From the NCBI GenBank assembly GCA_029255685.2, contig CM055314.2, positions 39,004,790 to 39,068,789 of the forward strand: a stretch of 64,000 bases of DNA, in the 5' to 3' direction. Below the pieces are notes generated by a model. It was given only the letters and a program-made list of their open reading frames with translations. It had not been told where the DNA came from and did not search any database. Positions within the stretch are counted from its first letter, which is position 1; each line of letters opens with the position of its first letter. This document shows, in pieces, positions 1-12,208 of this stretch. Made by a program: the position numbers and the translations under genes. The DNA comes from Silene conica (lineage: Eukaryota; Streptophyta; Magnoliopsida; Caryophyllales; Caryophyllaceae).

Positions 1-244
1 ATATCTCGTAGGACACCCCGTGACAACGTTATGGAGTCCAAAATGTTTTATAACATTGGGTGCCTGGTCGTGGATAGGACCTCCATAGTGTTCCTTAGAG
101 TCGAGTCTTTTGACCTTCAACTGTCTCTTGAGATTAAGAGAGATTTTGGGTAACTTTGGTTTCTTTCCCACGGTCACCGTAACAGGGGCCAAGAGGATTT
201 TTTCTGGGTTATTTCATGCTGGGCGATATCGGCAGGATTCGAGT
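1..244 (+). mobile_element. copia-1, left fragment of 3' untranslated region
   Basis: This stretch matches, nearly base for base, the region after the pol stop of the complete copia at 56104-56343, and the reverse complement of 48480-48740. It is therefore post-pol sequence of a Ty1/copia element in + orientation whose coding part lies left of the window. It stops at GATTCGAGT and resumes at 10862, the gap being CACTA-1. No ORF of substance is present. Confidence 0.9.
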
Positions 245-545
245 CACTAGTACAAAAATCATCTAATGCGACAACAAACTTACGTCGGTTATAAGTAAAC
301 TGACGCAAAAAGGTCTTTATTTTGGCGGGAGTACAATTTTGGCCTATAGCTTAGTTATTTGCGTCAGTTCTTTATTTAGAACTGATGTATAATTAACGTC
401 GGTTATTCGAAAACTGACGTATTTAAGTAAAAACATCAGTTGTTTTAAAAAACTGACGCATTTTGTTTAAACCTTTTGCGTCAGTTTCGTGTTAAACTGA
501 CGTTTATGGTAACTAATTAGAAGACCTAAACTGCAAACAGGTCTT
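245..545. repeat. CACTA-1 left terminal inverted repeat and subterminal repeats
   Basis: After the CACTA terminus there are many copies, on both strands, of a motif close to ACTGACGCAAA / TTTGCGTCAGTT with variants such as ACGTCGGTTAT and ACTGATGTA. The same motifs crowd the other end. In En/Spm elements such arrays are the binding sites of the TNPA protein; that role here is inferred from family knowledge. Confidence 0.85.
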
Positions 546-1949
546 TCGTTCTTCAATTCCAACTTCAAAATAATATAACACTTTGGTTCTTCATATTGCT
601 AAACCTCACGCATCTTCATAAACTCTTCGAAATTTGTTCATCAAATCCGTCATCTTGAACTCCAATTTCGAGTTCAAATACCTTATTCAATTCATCAATT
701 GCAAGATTAACGCAAAACAACTGCCATTGTACAATTGACTGTTGCTTCAATTAACGCAAAACAACTCAAACCCTAGGTTTTTCGCCAATTACATGTAAGT
801 TTTATCTTCGAATCTTCATCTAGTTCAATTGACTGTTGCTAAATTGTTGTTAATCTTAATGTTGCTGTTACTGTGAATTATATGTAGTTCTCTAACTTAG
901 CCTTAACAGTCTTTACTTTCTTTAAATCCATATCGTCTGACACATATTTCTTAGCCTTAACTGTGTTTGGTGATGGTTATATGAGTCGTAACACCAGATG
1001 TAGTCGTAACACCAGATGAATATGATTTAGAGAGTGGTTTATGACTGATTTGGGGAGGAGGAGAGACAAACCTGAGGTGAACGTTTGTTGGGCTTCGGTC
1101 GCGCTTAGGATGTGCTGATGTGCGCATATCAGCTACTCGATACAATACCAGAACCAACAATGAAAACACTCCCAGTAAGGTGCTGAAACGCAGATTGTGA
1201 ATTGGGTCTGAAACTCGACATGGTCTCAGAGTGTCTGAACGGTTATTTTCCGTGAAACTTTCAATTTTTTAGTCTAAAATGAAGTGTTACAGTGTCGTGT
1301 TGGACACTTCAAGTGTCTGACACGCGACAGGTGACCGAAATGAAATACTGAAATGTGAAGAGTAATGATAAAAGATTTGTTTTGTGTTTCTATATCAGAC
1401 GGTTCTGAATACCATTCAGAAAAAAAATATCAGTAATAGCTTATATTGATGGGTCAATCTAAAGAAGAAGAAAATAAAAGGTGAATCTTATTGGATGAGG
1501 TAAAAGATTACATCTTGGTCAGAATATATATACAAGCACATGAATGCATACCGATAGACAACCAGTAGCTTCTCATAATGAGTATTGGCGTGTTCCTTGG
1601 GATCACATGTAAGCTAAGTAATTGAAATGGGTTCGAATTGCATAGTTTATTACAAGCCACTGTCAATGTAGAAATTTGTAGGTGTGGTGCTATGGTACGC
1701 ATAGGGTACATTCCACCTTTGGGTAGTTGGTTATAGGTTCCCATTATAGTGGTTGCTAGGTTCTTGCTAGGCATTAAGCTAATAGTAGGGAACTCATATG
1801 TAAATTCGCCTTGAAATGTACTTGCTTAGTTGATTATTCCTCAAACCTCAGCCTATGTACTAGCTACCCTAGGTTCATTGTTAGGACAACTCTAATAAAA
1901 GTTATTATTTTTTTTAGCGGTTTATTGTGCTGGCTATGGATAGGATTGG
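546..1949 (+). other. CACTA-1 leader upstream of tnpD, probable promoter and leader intron
   Basis: No coding ORF is convincing here. A good splice donor (ACATGTAAGTT, near 791-801) and an acceptor (TTTTTTTAGCGG, near 1909-1921) suggest a leader intron of roughly 1.1 kb whose second exon carries the tnpD start. A degenerate GTGTC/GACAC-rich patch lies near 1290-1335. The promoter was not pinpointed. Confidence 0.45.
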
Positions 1950-4900
1950 ATGTATGGAAAGCGAAATTTCCATTTTCTAGAACGGGTTGATGAATTTATC
2001 ACGCATGCTATTGCACATCAAAAACTACTTGGGGATGAGAAGTCACTCATGTGTCCGTGTAGCGTATGTAAGAACCGGGTAAAGGTAAACTCTGAAACTA
2101 TGCGGGAACATTTGCTAATGAAGGGGTTTAAACCTGATTATCATGTATGGATTTGGCATGGAGAGAAAGACAATGACATGGAAGGTACCTCAAATACTAT
2201 AAATGAGAAGAGCAAGTTTGATAATGTGGATGAATTTGAGATGCATGGTTTGGAGTTCAATAATATTCCGATTAATGTGGACAATGATAACGATGATAGT
2301 CATGATGAGAAAAACAACGTAGAGGGTGAGAATATTGATAGAATGATGGATGATTTAGAAAAAGATTTCATACAATGTCCAGAAATGTTCCAAACGCTAG
2401 TTGATGATTCTAAAACGCCATTATATCCGGGCTCCAAATTCTCCCGTTTATCAGCTGTGTTGAAATTGTATACCTTAAAAGCGGCGAATGGATGGAGTGA
2501 TAAGAGTTTTACCGCTTTAGTGCAACTTTTATCAGAAATGTTGCCAGAGGGTAATGAGCTTCCATCTAATACTTATCGATGTAAGAAAGTATTGTGTCCA
2601 TTGGCTACGAGTTACAAAAAAATTCATGCATGCCCAAATGACTGCATTTTGTTCTGGAAAGATTATAGTGACTTAGACGAGTGTCCACGATGTAAAGCAG
2701 CGAGGTACAAGAAGAAAGGGAGCCCAATCAAGGTCTTATGGTATTTGCCAATTATACCAAGGCTTATGAGGTTGTTTTCAAATCCAAAGGATGCAGACTA
2801 TATGGTGTGGCATCATCAAGAGAGAAATAAAGATGGTAAACTACGACATGTGGCAGATGCACCCCAATGGAGAACAATTGATAGAACCTTTCCTGATTTT
2901 GGTGGAGAGCCTAGGAATTTAAGACTGGGGCTTTGTACTGATGAAATAAATCCTTTTGGGACTCTTAGTACCCAACATAGCAGTTGGCCAGTAATGCTAA
3001 TAATTTACAATCTGCCTCCTTGGCTTACAACAAAGAGTAAGTATATTTTACTTACGCTCCTAATATCGGGTCCTAAACAACCTGGTAATGACATAGACGT
3101 ATATTTGGCGCCACTAATAGAAGACTTGAAGTTGTTATGGAATGTTGGTGTGAGGGTGTTTGATGCAGCTACTGGCTCACACTTTCAAATGCGTGCTATG
3201 CTATATTGTACAATTAATGATTTCCCGGCTTATGGAAACCTCTCTGGTTATAGGCTAAAGACTGCGAAGGGGTGCCCCGTTTGTTGTGATGACACTGAAT
3301 CTGAATGGTTGGAGAATTGCGGGAAATATGTGTACACGGGTAGTCGTCGATTTCTTCCCCAAAATCATCAATATCGTAAGAGAAAGAAGGCATTCTATCG
3401 GAAAACTGAGCACCGACCGCCTCCATTATTTTTAAGCGGGGTAGAGTATCACAAACGAGTTATGAATATCACCACAACATTTGGAAAACCGTACAAACCT
3501 CCACCAGATGGGGTGTACCACACAAAGAGGTCCATCTTTTGGGACCTACCATATTGGGAGCACTTGTCGGTTAGGCATTGTATTGATGTCATGCACGTAG
3601 AGAAGAATGTGTTTGATAGTATCATAGGCACTTTGTTGAACATGCCTAATAAGACCAAGGATGGGGTCAAAGCTAGATATGACATGGTTGCTAGGGGGCG
3701 TGTCGAGGTAGAACCAGTTCAGAAGGGGCAATGTACTTACTTACCCCCGACTTCCACTACTTTATCTAAGAAGGAGAAGGTGGCATTATGTGAGTCTTTA
3801 AAGGGCATGAAGGTACCGCATGGATATTCCTCCAACATAAGTCGTCTTGTGTCATTAAAAGATTTGAAGTTAGTGGGACTAAAATCTCATGATTGTCATG
3901 TTCTGTTGACACAGCTTCTCCCTGTGGCTATTCGGTCCGTTTTACCTAAGCATGTTAGACAAGTGATCACTAAGCTTTGCATATTTTTTAGTGCAATTAA
4001 TGCTAAGGACATTGATCCGGAGTCTTTAGATGAGCTACAAGCTGATGTTATTGTGACACTTTGCGAACTTGAAATGTACTTTCCCATCAGTTTTTTTGAC
4101 ATTATGGTTCACTTAATCATTCATTTGGTTAGAGAAATTAAACTTTGTGGCCCGGTGTTCCTCAGAAACATGTGGGCTATGGAGCGAGAGATGGGGACGT
4201 ATAAGAGGCGAGTGAGGAATCGGTATCGACCTGAAGCTAGTATTGTTGAAGCGACTGTTGCTTGTGAGACACTTGGATTCTGCCAAGATTACTTGACCGC
4301 TGTGGAATATATCGGGCTCCCTACCTCTAGGCATGAGGGACGACTTCAAGGGAAGGGTACTTTGGGGAAAAAGTTTATTACAGTTGACCGTGCTTGTTTT
4401 GATAAGGTGCATATGTATGTTTTGCAACACATGACTGAAGTTCATCCATATTTAGTTGATCATTTTGCCTTCATAAAAAGACAAAATCCAAATAAACGTG
4501 AAGGTTGGTTGGTAAGTGAACAGAATCGGACATTTGTGCACTGGTTTAAAGAGAAGGTGATGAGAGAGTTGTCAAACAAAACACATAGCCTAAGTGAGAA
4601 CTTAAGATGGTTAGCATATGGTCCTAAGCTCACCATCAAATCTTATGAAGGGTATGATATTAACGGGTATTGCTTTTACACAAGTCGTCAGGATGCAAAA
4701 AGTACGATACAAAATAGTGGTGTAACAGTTATGGCATCGTCAGTTGAATATGTAGGAAAGGGTAAACAACCTGTAGATATAACAAAGCCTTACTATGGGG
4801 TAATTGAAGATATATGGGAGCTTGATTATCATGATTTTTCAGTACCCTTATTTCGATGTAAGTGGGTTGATTCTGTCAAGGGAGTTAATGTTGATGATAT

Positions 4901-5185
4901 GGGTTTCACTTTAGTAGATTTGAATTGTTTAGGTCACAAAGACGACCTCTATATTCTAGCATCTCAAGCAAAGCAAATTTCTATATTGAGGATCCTTTAG
5001 ACAAGAAACAGTCAGTTGTCCGTAACGGTAAAAGACGCATTCTTGGTGTAGACGGTGTTGTTGATGAAGAAGATTATGATCAAGTTGATGAACTTTCTCC
5101 TTTTTCGACCACTTGCCAACAAGCGCAAGTACTACGTGACGAAGTCTATATGCGAGATGACCATAATGAGGGAATTATGGTTTGA
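1950..5185 (+). CDS. tnpD: CACTA-1 transposase TNPD (TNP2 family), frameshifted near its end
   Basis: This is the presumed CACTA transposase, a nuclear DDE/D-type enzyme that cuts the element ends. One exon gives about 1,080 codons. In order: a transposase-associated domain (about residues 1-75, with the cysteine motif CPCSVC), an acidic linker, the TNP2 core (about 165-560, containing LGLCTDEINPF, ISGPKQPGNDIDVYLAPLI and the RHCIDVMHVEKNVFDS motif), a DUF4218-like region (about 690-800) and a DUF4216-like region (about 930-1000). Family members usually begin MDR.WMYGKR; here ATG GAT AGG at 1936 is one base out of frame with the MYGKR start at 1950, so the N-terminus may carry a small deletion. 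A second one-base deletion near 4978-4982 (a shortened T run in AAATTTC) ends the main frame at 5000; the shifted frame continues with family-like sequence to a TGA at 5183-5185. The second CACTA-1 gene follows about 1.1 kb downstream. Confidence 0.92.
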
Positions 5186-6289
5186 TTAATTCAAATAATA
5201 GATAACATCCTTGGCTGATTTTTGAACTAGTTTGTAGACGATTATGTCATTCATTGGGAACTTTTAACTTTCAATAGAAACTTTTTACTTTTAATTTAAT
5301 CTATCTATTGCACCGTTGCGATGGTTTTATTTGTAACTTCATCTACTCTAGATACCCTCTTGCTCGGCTTTTGATCTATTCTACTATATGGCATTTTCAA
5401 CCCATCCAAAATACTTGGCAGTTCTTATTTATGATTCTAAGCTCTAATCTAGTTGGATGTATGTTTGAGAATGGTTGGCTCTACAATTCCAAATTTATCA
5501 TATAATGATGATAAATTATATGATAAATCGGGTGTAGTAATTATACACATCCAACTACTGTAATTTGGATGGGTTGAGGTAACATGACACCAATGGTAAA
5601 TCAGCAACCCCTGATATAATTTAGTGTAAGAAGGGAAATAAAAATAACAGAGAAATTCAATATTTGCATTATTAGAATAATGACCAATCTTTGCAGTATA
5701 ATAATGTGTAGTTTATATATATGTTATCCTATCTATGAATTGTATTGGTGTAATAAAAGTATGTCATTCAGTTCAATTTCATCTGCTTTGACATGGGTAT
5801 TAGCCACTGTAATTCATGGCCTTTAGTTTTGGTGTTTTGGTGGGTATATTCATTGATATATTCTATGGATTTGGTTATATGTTATATGAGTTTTTCCAAT
5901 CTCGACTTCATCCCTAACCCTGGATTTATCGATTTCCTGGGATTACTGCCATTGTCTGTTCTTCTGTGCTGTTCTTCTGTGCTGTAATGGAGTTTTGGTG
6001 GGTATATTCATTGATATATTCTAATATTTGAGCAGAAAAAGGCAAAAAGAAATATTAATTCTTTTATTCTGAATTCTGATTTTAAGTTGAAAAATCTGTA
6101 TCTTTTCAGTTCTTTTTACTTGATTTAGTATTTGTTTAGTTTCTTTCTTTTGGTACTCTAATAAATTTGAGATCATTCATTTTGATTTTGTGGGTCTAAT
6201 CAGTTAATTAGCTAGTGAAAGATTATATTTTTACTGATTTTTGTGTTCAGTGGTTCTGCCTACGCCTGCTCTACAGTAGTTCTTATGCT
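5186..6289. other. CACTA-1 spacer between tnpD and gene 2
   Basis: AT-rich noncoding stretch holding the tnpD 3' UTR and the leader of gene 2. It contains a foldback (5398-5575) and a local duplication: about 38 bp around GTTTTGGTGGGTATATTC occurs near 5829 and again near 5989, and GTTCTTCTGTGCT is doubled near 5958-5984. No gene was recognised; several short ORFs are AT-rich noise. Confidence 0.55.
5398..5575. repeat. foldback, MITE-like inverted repeat
   Basis: CAACCCATCCAAAATAC at the left end pairs with GTAATTTGGATGGGTTG at the right end. A second inner pair (TAGTTGGATGTATG with ATACACATCCAACTA) and a third (TTTATCATATAA with TTATATGATAAA) nest inside, so the 178 bp can fold into one hairpin. 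No clear target duplication was seen, so a MITE is only one explanation. Confidence 0.5.
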
Positions 6290-9200
6290 ATGGGTAAAGA
6301 AGGAGATAAAGAAGGAGATAAAAATTCACATCCAAAAAAGAAGACAAGAGGTCCGTCAACGGGAAAAACATTTGAAGAGATTCTTAGTAGTATTGAGAGT
6401 GTAGCAAACCAAGCATAAGGTGATAAAAAGGAGCTACTACATATTGAGTTTAATAAGCATGGTCAAGCTTACGGGCGATGGTTGAAGACATTTCGTACTG
6501 ATATGGGAAAGTTGGCGCGAAATATCAAGATCACTAAAAGTTGGGTAAATGTAACAAATGGCGAGAGAAGTACAATGTGGTGTTGTGTGAAGGTAGGAAA
6601 TTAATAGCATTATGATAATTTGATTTAAAATATCAATATTCATTATTACTTGAATTTATACTTTTTTTTCTCAGAAAACATGGAATCTCGAGGACGACAA
6701 AGAAAAGTTGGTTTTAAGGATTCTGCGTAATAGATTTAGGGATTGGAAGTCGAGGCTGACAAATACCTACATTTTCCCTAAAGAGAGGTCTGATGACGGA
6801 GAACAAAATTCTGACGACGAAGAAGAAAAGTCAGAAAAGTCTGATGATGGAGAAGTGGCTATTAAAAGTCCAGTTGGAAAGTACAAACAACTCACGCAAG
6901 AGGACTGGGACGAGTTTGTTAAGCAGCGCATGAGTCCTGAACACAAGGTTATTGTGCATCATTGTTTACTGATTGATTAACTATACGCATCTTTATTTTT
7001 ATACTTTATTGATTGGTTTGATCAGTGACATATTTGAGTGTTTTGATTATAGGAAAAGAGGAAAAAGGCTCAAAATGCGCAGAAGCATAATGTACATCCA
7101 CATTTTTTGGGTAGAGCTGGGTATGTAGGCAAGCAAGATAAATGGTATGAAGAAGAAATTCAGAAAGAGACGGAGAATCAACCTAATCAAGAACCCTCTC
7201 TTACCCAGCAATCGGTCGTGCAACGTCTTAATAATCGAGGTTATGCTTGGATCAAAGCACATACCCCGCCGACTACTATTAGTGGTAGTGCTCAACCATC
7301 ACCAAATTTGCAAAAAGTTATTGATGAATATGTAAGTTCATTCTAAACAAATTAATATGTTTTCTTATTAATTGGATTTCTTATTATTGCATTGTATCAT
7401 TATTGTTTCTTCATTACAGGAGATTTGGAAGGAAAAGGAGAAAAATGGGGAGTTTGTTCCTTCCAGATTTGAGGATGCGTTGGTGAAAGCATTAGGGAAA
7501 CCGGAGCACAATGGTAGGACGAGAGGAGTTGGTGGCTCAGTTGGTCTCCAAAGTTATTTTGGAAAATCACGGTGTCGAGATAATATTGGAAAGCGGTATA
7601 CGGATGATGAAATCAACTTGCTTATTGAGAAGGCGAAGCATGAAGCTGTGGAGCAAATGCATGCACTGGTTGAAAAGAAGGTAGCTGAAGCTATGAGAAA
7701 TGGTGGTAAATTGTTAGCATCTGAGGCTACTTTTGAGAATTTGCCAAAGAACCACTCTCCTAATGAACATGGTCATAGTAGTTGCCATTCAGCCCATCTA
7801 AGTGACCCATTCATCGAATTAAAGGTAAGTTATCGTCAAAAACATTTTATACAAAAATATTTCTGACATTTTTGCACAACACACCATTGATCCTGACAAT
7901 GTCTTAGGAGAGAGTTCCTTGTCGACTTGCTACCAATGAAGACGGAGAACTGATTATTGTTGCACACGGGATGGTTGCACCATGGGTTGAAGGCAGAAAG
8001 GTACACAACACACCATTGATCAAGGAGAACGCCCATGTGTCCATCGATAAAGTTATTTAAGCTGGCGCACAACTTCCATGTCCATGGAATGGATTTAGTA
8101 CGGTTGGAGAAGTGGAAGTGAGTTTTGCACAATGGCCGAAAACCTTGATTTTTTTAGGTGACGACGAGGTAATAGTTTGTTAATTCTCGCTCCTATTGTC
8201 ACTGTAATGCTATTGTTGTACTTATGCTATTATTTTTATTATTAGGTCAATAAAGAAGAAAAGACTCGAAAGAGAAAAGCCAAGTCGAAAGATACTAAAG
8301 AATCCGGCAATAAGCTTCAAAAGAAGGTAGTTTAGTTCAATTATATTTATTTTATCCTTAGTTGCCACTAATGTTGCATTTTGGTTGTTTTATCTAGTCT
8401 CATTATGTTATAATAGGCAGTAGAACTTGGAAAGGACAAGGGGAAACCAAGGACATGTGAAGAAGATGACGAAAAAGTGGCCCCTCTTAGTGAAGAAGAA
8501 GTTAAAACCTTGAGTCATCACTGCAAGATCTTAGAAGAGAAGTTGTGCTCCCTGTCAACCACTACATGCCCCAAAATTGTTATTAATGCCTCGGTATTTA
8601 ATTACACAGAGAATAATGATGTTGAATGTCATTTGACCGTCGTTGAAATTAGGCAGATGTTCCGATATCAATGGCTAAATGTTGTTATGCTTCAAGCTTG
8701 GGGAAGGTATACGTACGAACCTATTTAATTTATTGGTGTTTTTTGTTCACTGATAGTTTGGTTACTAATTTCCTCACTTTTTAATGATGGAAATTGTAGT
8801 TTCTTGTATCAGTGTGCAACTACAATCGAAAACACTGATTTAGTTGCATACTTGTGCCCCGTGAAACTCGTGGAGTATATGTATTGTCCAAAACAATGTG
8901 AAGCGTATATTGCCCATGCTATGAAAATTCAAGAAGATAAGAAATATATCATGGGAGCATTTTTCCAAGGGTGAGTGTTGATGACTTTAAATTAAAGTTT
9001 GAGTTTTTTTTCACTTGCTTCATGTGGATATCTGACATATGTGTTTTGATTACAGTAATCATTGGATGTTAGTCGTGGTTTGCGTGGCATTGAACACGAT
9101 GTATATTTTGGTCTCACGACAACGGGATCAAAAGAAGATTGGCATAAAAGAGGTTCTTGAAGGTGGTTGGCTACTATATTGTGCGTATGGAGGACGACGC

Positions 9201-10078
9201 AGCTATAGTAGTAAAAGTACTAAACTACATATCAAACACATCCGGGTACGTAACTAAAGTTGTTTATGGAATATGTGAAGGCATTCTTATTCTAGGGTAA
9301 ACATGTTTCCAAGGAAACTAATGGTTGTTTTGTTGTTAATGATGGCTCTACAAAAGACCTTCTTATCGGACTGTCACTCCTGATTTTGCAGCTCCTACCT
9401 ATCATTCTGCAAATTATCATGTGTGTCATTTGATTATGATGTCTTTAGTTGTTAACAAATGGGAGGTGATGTCTGTTTTATATTAGGAATTAACTCTTGT
9501 TGTTGTCTATGTTTTGAATTAAGTTTTTGCGCCATCATAGTTTATGACGGTCACAAGCAAAACGGGTTGCTTTATTTTAATATTAAGAATGTTATTTTTA
9601 GTTATGATCTATCTCAATTCTCAATATTTGCTGTTGTGCCTTTGGTTTTATTTATTCTTAAAACATGTATGTGACTTGAGATATGTTATCGCAATACCTC
9701 CTGTGTTAATTTGTATTGTTAAAATGTAACATTGTTATATGTAAATGAAAACCACTAATACTTTTATTTTTTTTTTAACTTTAGTGTCCGCAACAACCAG
9801 AAGATTATGAGTGTGGTTATTATGTTATGAAATGGATGTATGACATAACATTCTACCATTGTAAACTTGTGGAGATCGACTTTGAAAAGGTAATTCAATC
9901 TTGCTTTTAGCTTTTCATTGTCAATTTTCGTTCTTCATTTACATTTACTTTTAATATAATATTTATTTTGATCGATAAAATGCAGAAAATTGCAGATTCA
10001 CAGGTGTCAATGACGGATTTGAATGTGATGAGAGAAGTTTGGGCTAGTAAATGTTTAGATAATTTACGTTTACAATAG
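6290..10078 (+). pseudogene. CACTA-1 gene 2: TNPA-like protein joined to a C48/ULP1-type protease
   Basis: A spliced + strand gene of about eleven exons, placed by GT..AG junctions and frame continuity: 6290-6592, 6675-6947, 7053-7331, 7420-7824, 7908-8168, 8246-8326, 8417-8706, 8800-8970, 9056 to about 9246, 9785-9889 and 9986-10078. The N-terminal half resembles plant Ptta/En/Spm TNPA-like proteins (basic start, the LRNRFRDWKSRL region, then the KALGKPEHNGRTRG motif). The middle is Lys/Glu-rich. The C-terminus resembles ULP1-type deSUMOylating proteases: catalytic His in NHWMLVVV (codon 9060-9062), the oxyanion Gln in CPQQP and the catalytic Cys in YECGYYVMKWM (codon 9812-9814). The catalytic Asp expected after the His strand is not evident (YILVSRQR). 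In-frame TAA codons at 6416-6418 and 8058-8060 make it a probable pseudogene. CACTA-3 carries a relative at 41420-47151. Confidence 0.8.
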
Positions 10079-10861
10079 ATTAACTTAGTAATAACTATGA
10101 CTTTTGGTGGATTGTTACTAGCTAGGTTAGATTGTATTATGAACGTTTTTAAAACGTTGGTTGTTATGTTGGATTGGAGTTTGGAACGAATGAACGTTGT
10201 TGGTGCAAAGGAAATGTATATTGTCGTTTGGTTGAATATCTTAATGCAGGTGGTTTTAAATTTTTGGCGTTTTGGTTTTACAGGGAGGTGCTGCCGAAAT
10301 TTCGGTAGCGGATTTTTTTTTTAAAAAATATAAAAATAATTTGCATCGGTTCATAAAACAAATGACGCAAATGATAAACAGTAATTGCATCGTTTTTGAA
10401 CAGAACTGACGCAAAAAGTAAGAGCAAAAGCGTCAGTTGCAGTCAAAGTTTACGCAAATAACGTATCATGTGGCGCTAAAATAGCTTACCAAATACATCA
10501 GTTCTCTTATAAATGACGCAAAAAGCTACTTAAAACCGTCGGTTCTGTTAATAACCGACGTATATTCTATCGTATATGGCGCTAAAAAAAAGTATCAAAT
10601 ACATCAGTTCACAGGAAACTGGCGCAAAAAAGTGGTTATTTGCGTCAGTTCTAGTACCTTTTGCGTCGGTTATTGTAATAGAACTGATGTATTTGACTGA
10701 CTATTTGCGTCAGTTTTGGGTAGGAACCGACGCAAATAGCAACCTTTTGCGTCAGTTCTGGAACTGATGTTTCATGAAACGTCCCCTCTTTATACGTCAC
10801 TACAAGAACCGACGCAATACCTCTCCTAGAACTGACGCAATAGAGGATTTTTGTAGTAGTG
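10079..10861. repeat. CACTA-1 3' untranslated and right subterminal repeats
   Basis: After the gene 2 stop comes about 250 bp of AT-rich 3' UTR. From about 10330 there is a dense array of motifs close to GACGCAAA and TTTGCGTCAGTT in both orientations (for example 10404-10413, 10672-10690, 10711-10738 and 10806-10842), ending in the terminal repeat. The array is denser than the left one. Confidence 0.85.
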
Positions 10862-12208
10862 AGTTGAGGGAGATATCCAAACCCTTATCAGGATTTTATC
10901 ATTTCTCAGGGCCACTCGAGGAGTAGTAACTGAAATGCATGGCCATGCTCGAATACAGATTCGTTTTATCAGTTAAGTTACTCTCTAGTCGGGGAAACCA
11001 CTCTTGATACAGATCGCTTGTGAGATACGACCTTTGCGAATGCGGATTTGCAAATTGTCTTACATTGAGTGGGAGAAATTTTAAAAGGATATGAGAATCG
11101 GTTATCGCACCTACACTTGTACGGACAAGTGGGAGTTTGTTGGAGCTTGTGTCCTCCACATGTAGTGTGATAACGTCATTGCACATACCCTTGTACGGAC
11201 AAGTGGGAGATTGTTGGGGCTGGTGTCCTTGACAATTAAGTACAATGACTTATTAAATCTCTTTAAGGATCACAAGGGCATACTTTTGTATAATTACCAG
11301 TTGATCCACGTTTATCAATAACGGTTGGCTTGCTAGATAAGTTTGACGTTATTGTCATACGGATGGCGGTGAACAACTGGTCCCTATACGTCACACCTAT
11401 AGGACACGTTTGAGAGATGTGAAGGTATGAAAATACAATCACATTTATGCCGGATATGACTAAACAGTTAGTCAGAGGTATTGACTATTAAATTAGTCAA
11501 TAAGATGTTGAGATTATTATTTAATACGGATTAAATAATTTTAGCTAATACGGATTGCATGATTAATTCGTAAAATTAAATATAAACGGTTATATTTAAT
11601 TAAATATTGTATTCGCGTATTAATATAAACAGTTATATTAATTTGGGTAATTTTACAATATCGTAATTTTATCAGACCATTATTAATACATCGACTGCAT
11701 TAATATCTGATAACATGCATACGATTTATAAACAAAACCCGCGAATAAAGTTTAGCTAAATGGGTCGAATCACAAATTAGAATAAGGTAAGAGTGGAAAG
11801 CCCACTCCTACCCTATTGGAAATTTCGGCCAAAAGAGCTACATAAGGAGGAGGACTCTCCTTATGTCAGGGACTCTTGTTTCACTGTTTAAACAAATCTC
11901 ATAATTAGGGTTTTGAGAGCATTCTTCTCCCAAAACTCAGATCTCACATCTAAAACCTCAATAACTCTCCCCATATTGCAAGGCAATTGGAGAGTACTTT
12001 CTAGCACACGCGGCATCATCTCAAACAAAGTCTTGGGTGCAAGTTATAGGAGGGAATTTACTTTAATTCCTGTTCTTAGGCCTATTCAAGCAAGGACCCA
12101 AGGTTGATTTCTTTTTCATGCTTTTTATTAACTTATGACAATAATCACAATTGTATGTTTCATTATAATCCTGCAAGTTTGGGGCGAATACATGCTTTAT
12201 TCCCCACA
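10862..12208 (+). mobile_element. copia-1, right fragment: 3' UTR plus 3' LTR
   Basis: It continues the copia-1 sequence left at 244 and matches 56344-57701 of the complete copia. The polypurine tract AAGTGGGAGAT ends at 11211 and the LTR starts TGTTGGGG at 11212 and ends CCCCACA at 12208 (997 bp). No primer-binding site follows; instead the sequence runs directly into chromovirus LTR at 12209 (compare 38064), so this copia inserted into the gypsy-A 5' LTR. Confidence 0.92.
11212..12208 (+). repeat. copia-1 3' LTR
   Basis: 997-bp long terminal repeat beginning TGTTGGGGCTGGTG and ending TATTCCCCACA. It is near-identical by eye to the copia-inner LTRs (49111-50114 and 56696-57701) and to the reverse complement of 47166-48159. 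The inner part has an AT-rich block with GTTATATTTAATTAAATA-type inverted motifs. Confidence 0.93.

Larger units (their letters stand above)
245..10861 (+). mobile_element. CACTA-1: complete CACTA (En/Spm) DNA transposon
   Basis: The left end reads CACTAGTACAAAAATC (245-260) and the reverse complement of the right end reads CACTACTACAAAAATC (10846-10861); similarity continues about 28 bp inward (TCTAATGCGAC against TCTATTGCGTC). The 3-bp target duplication AGT is at 242-244 and 10862-10864, and removing the element restores the copia sequence seen at 56343-56360. Inside are subterminal repeats at both ends, a long leader, a single-exon tnpD gene and a second, many-exon gene ending in a C48-type protease, all on the + strand. 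At 10.6 kb with both ends and both genes it has the structure of an autonomous element, but a frameshift in tnpD and stops in gene 2 suggest it cannot move by itself. Confidence 0.95.

Noticed and set aside
8477-8728. Independent small gene
   Set aside because: It is an exon of the CACTA-1 gene 2, with splice sites on both sides and phase continuity.
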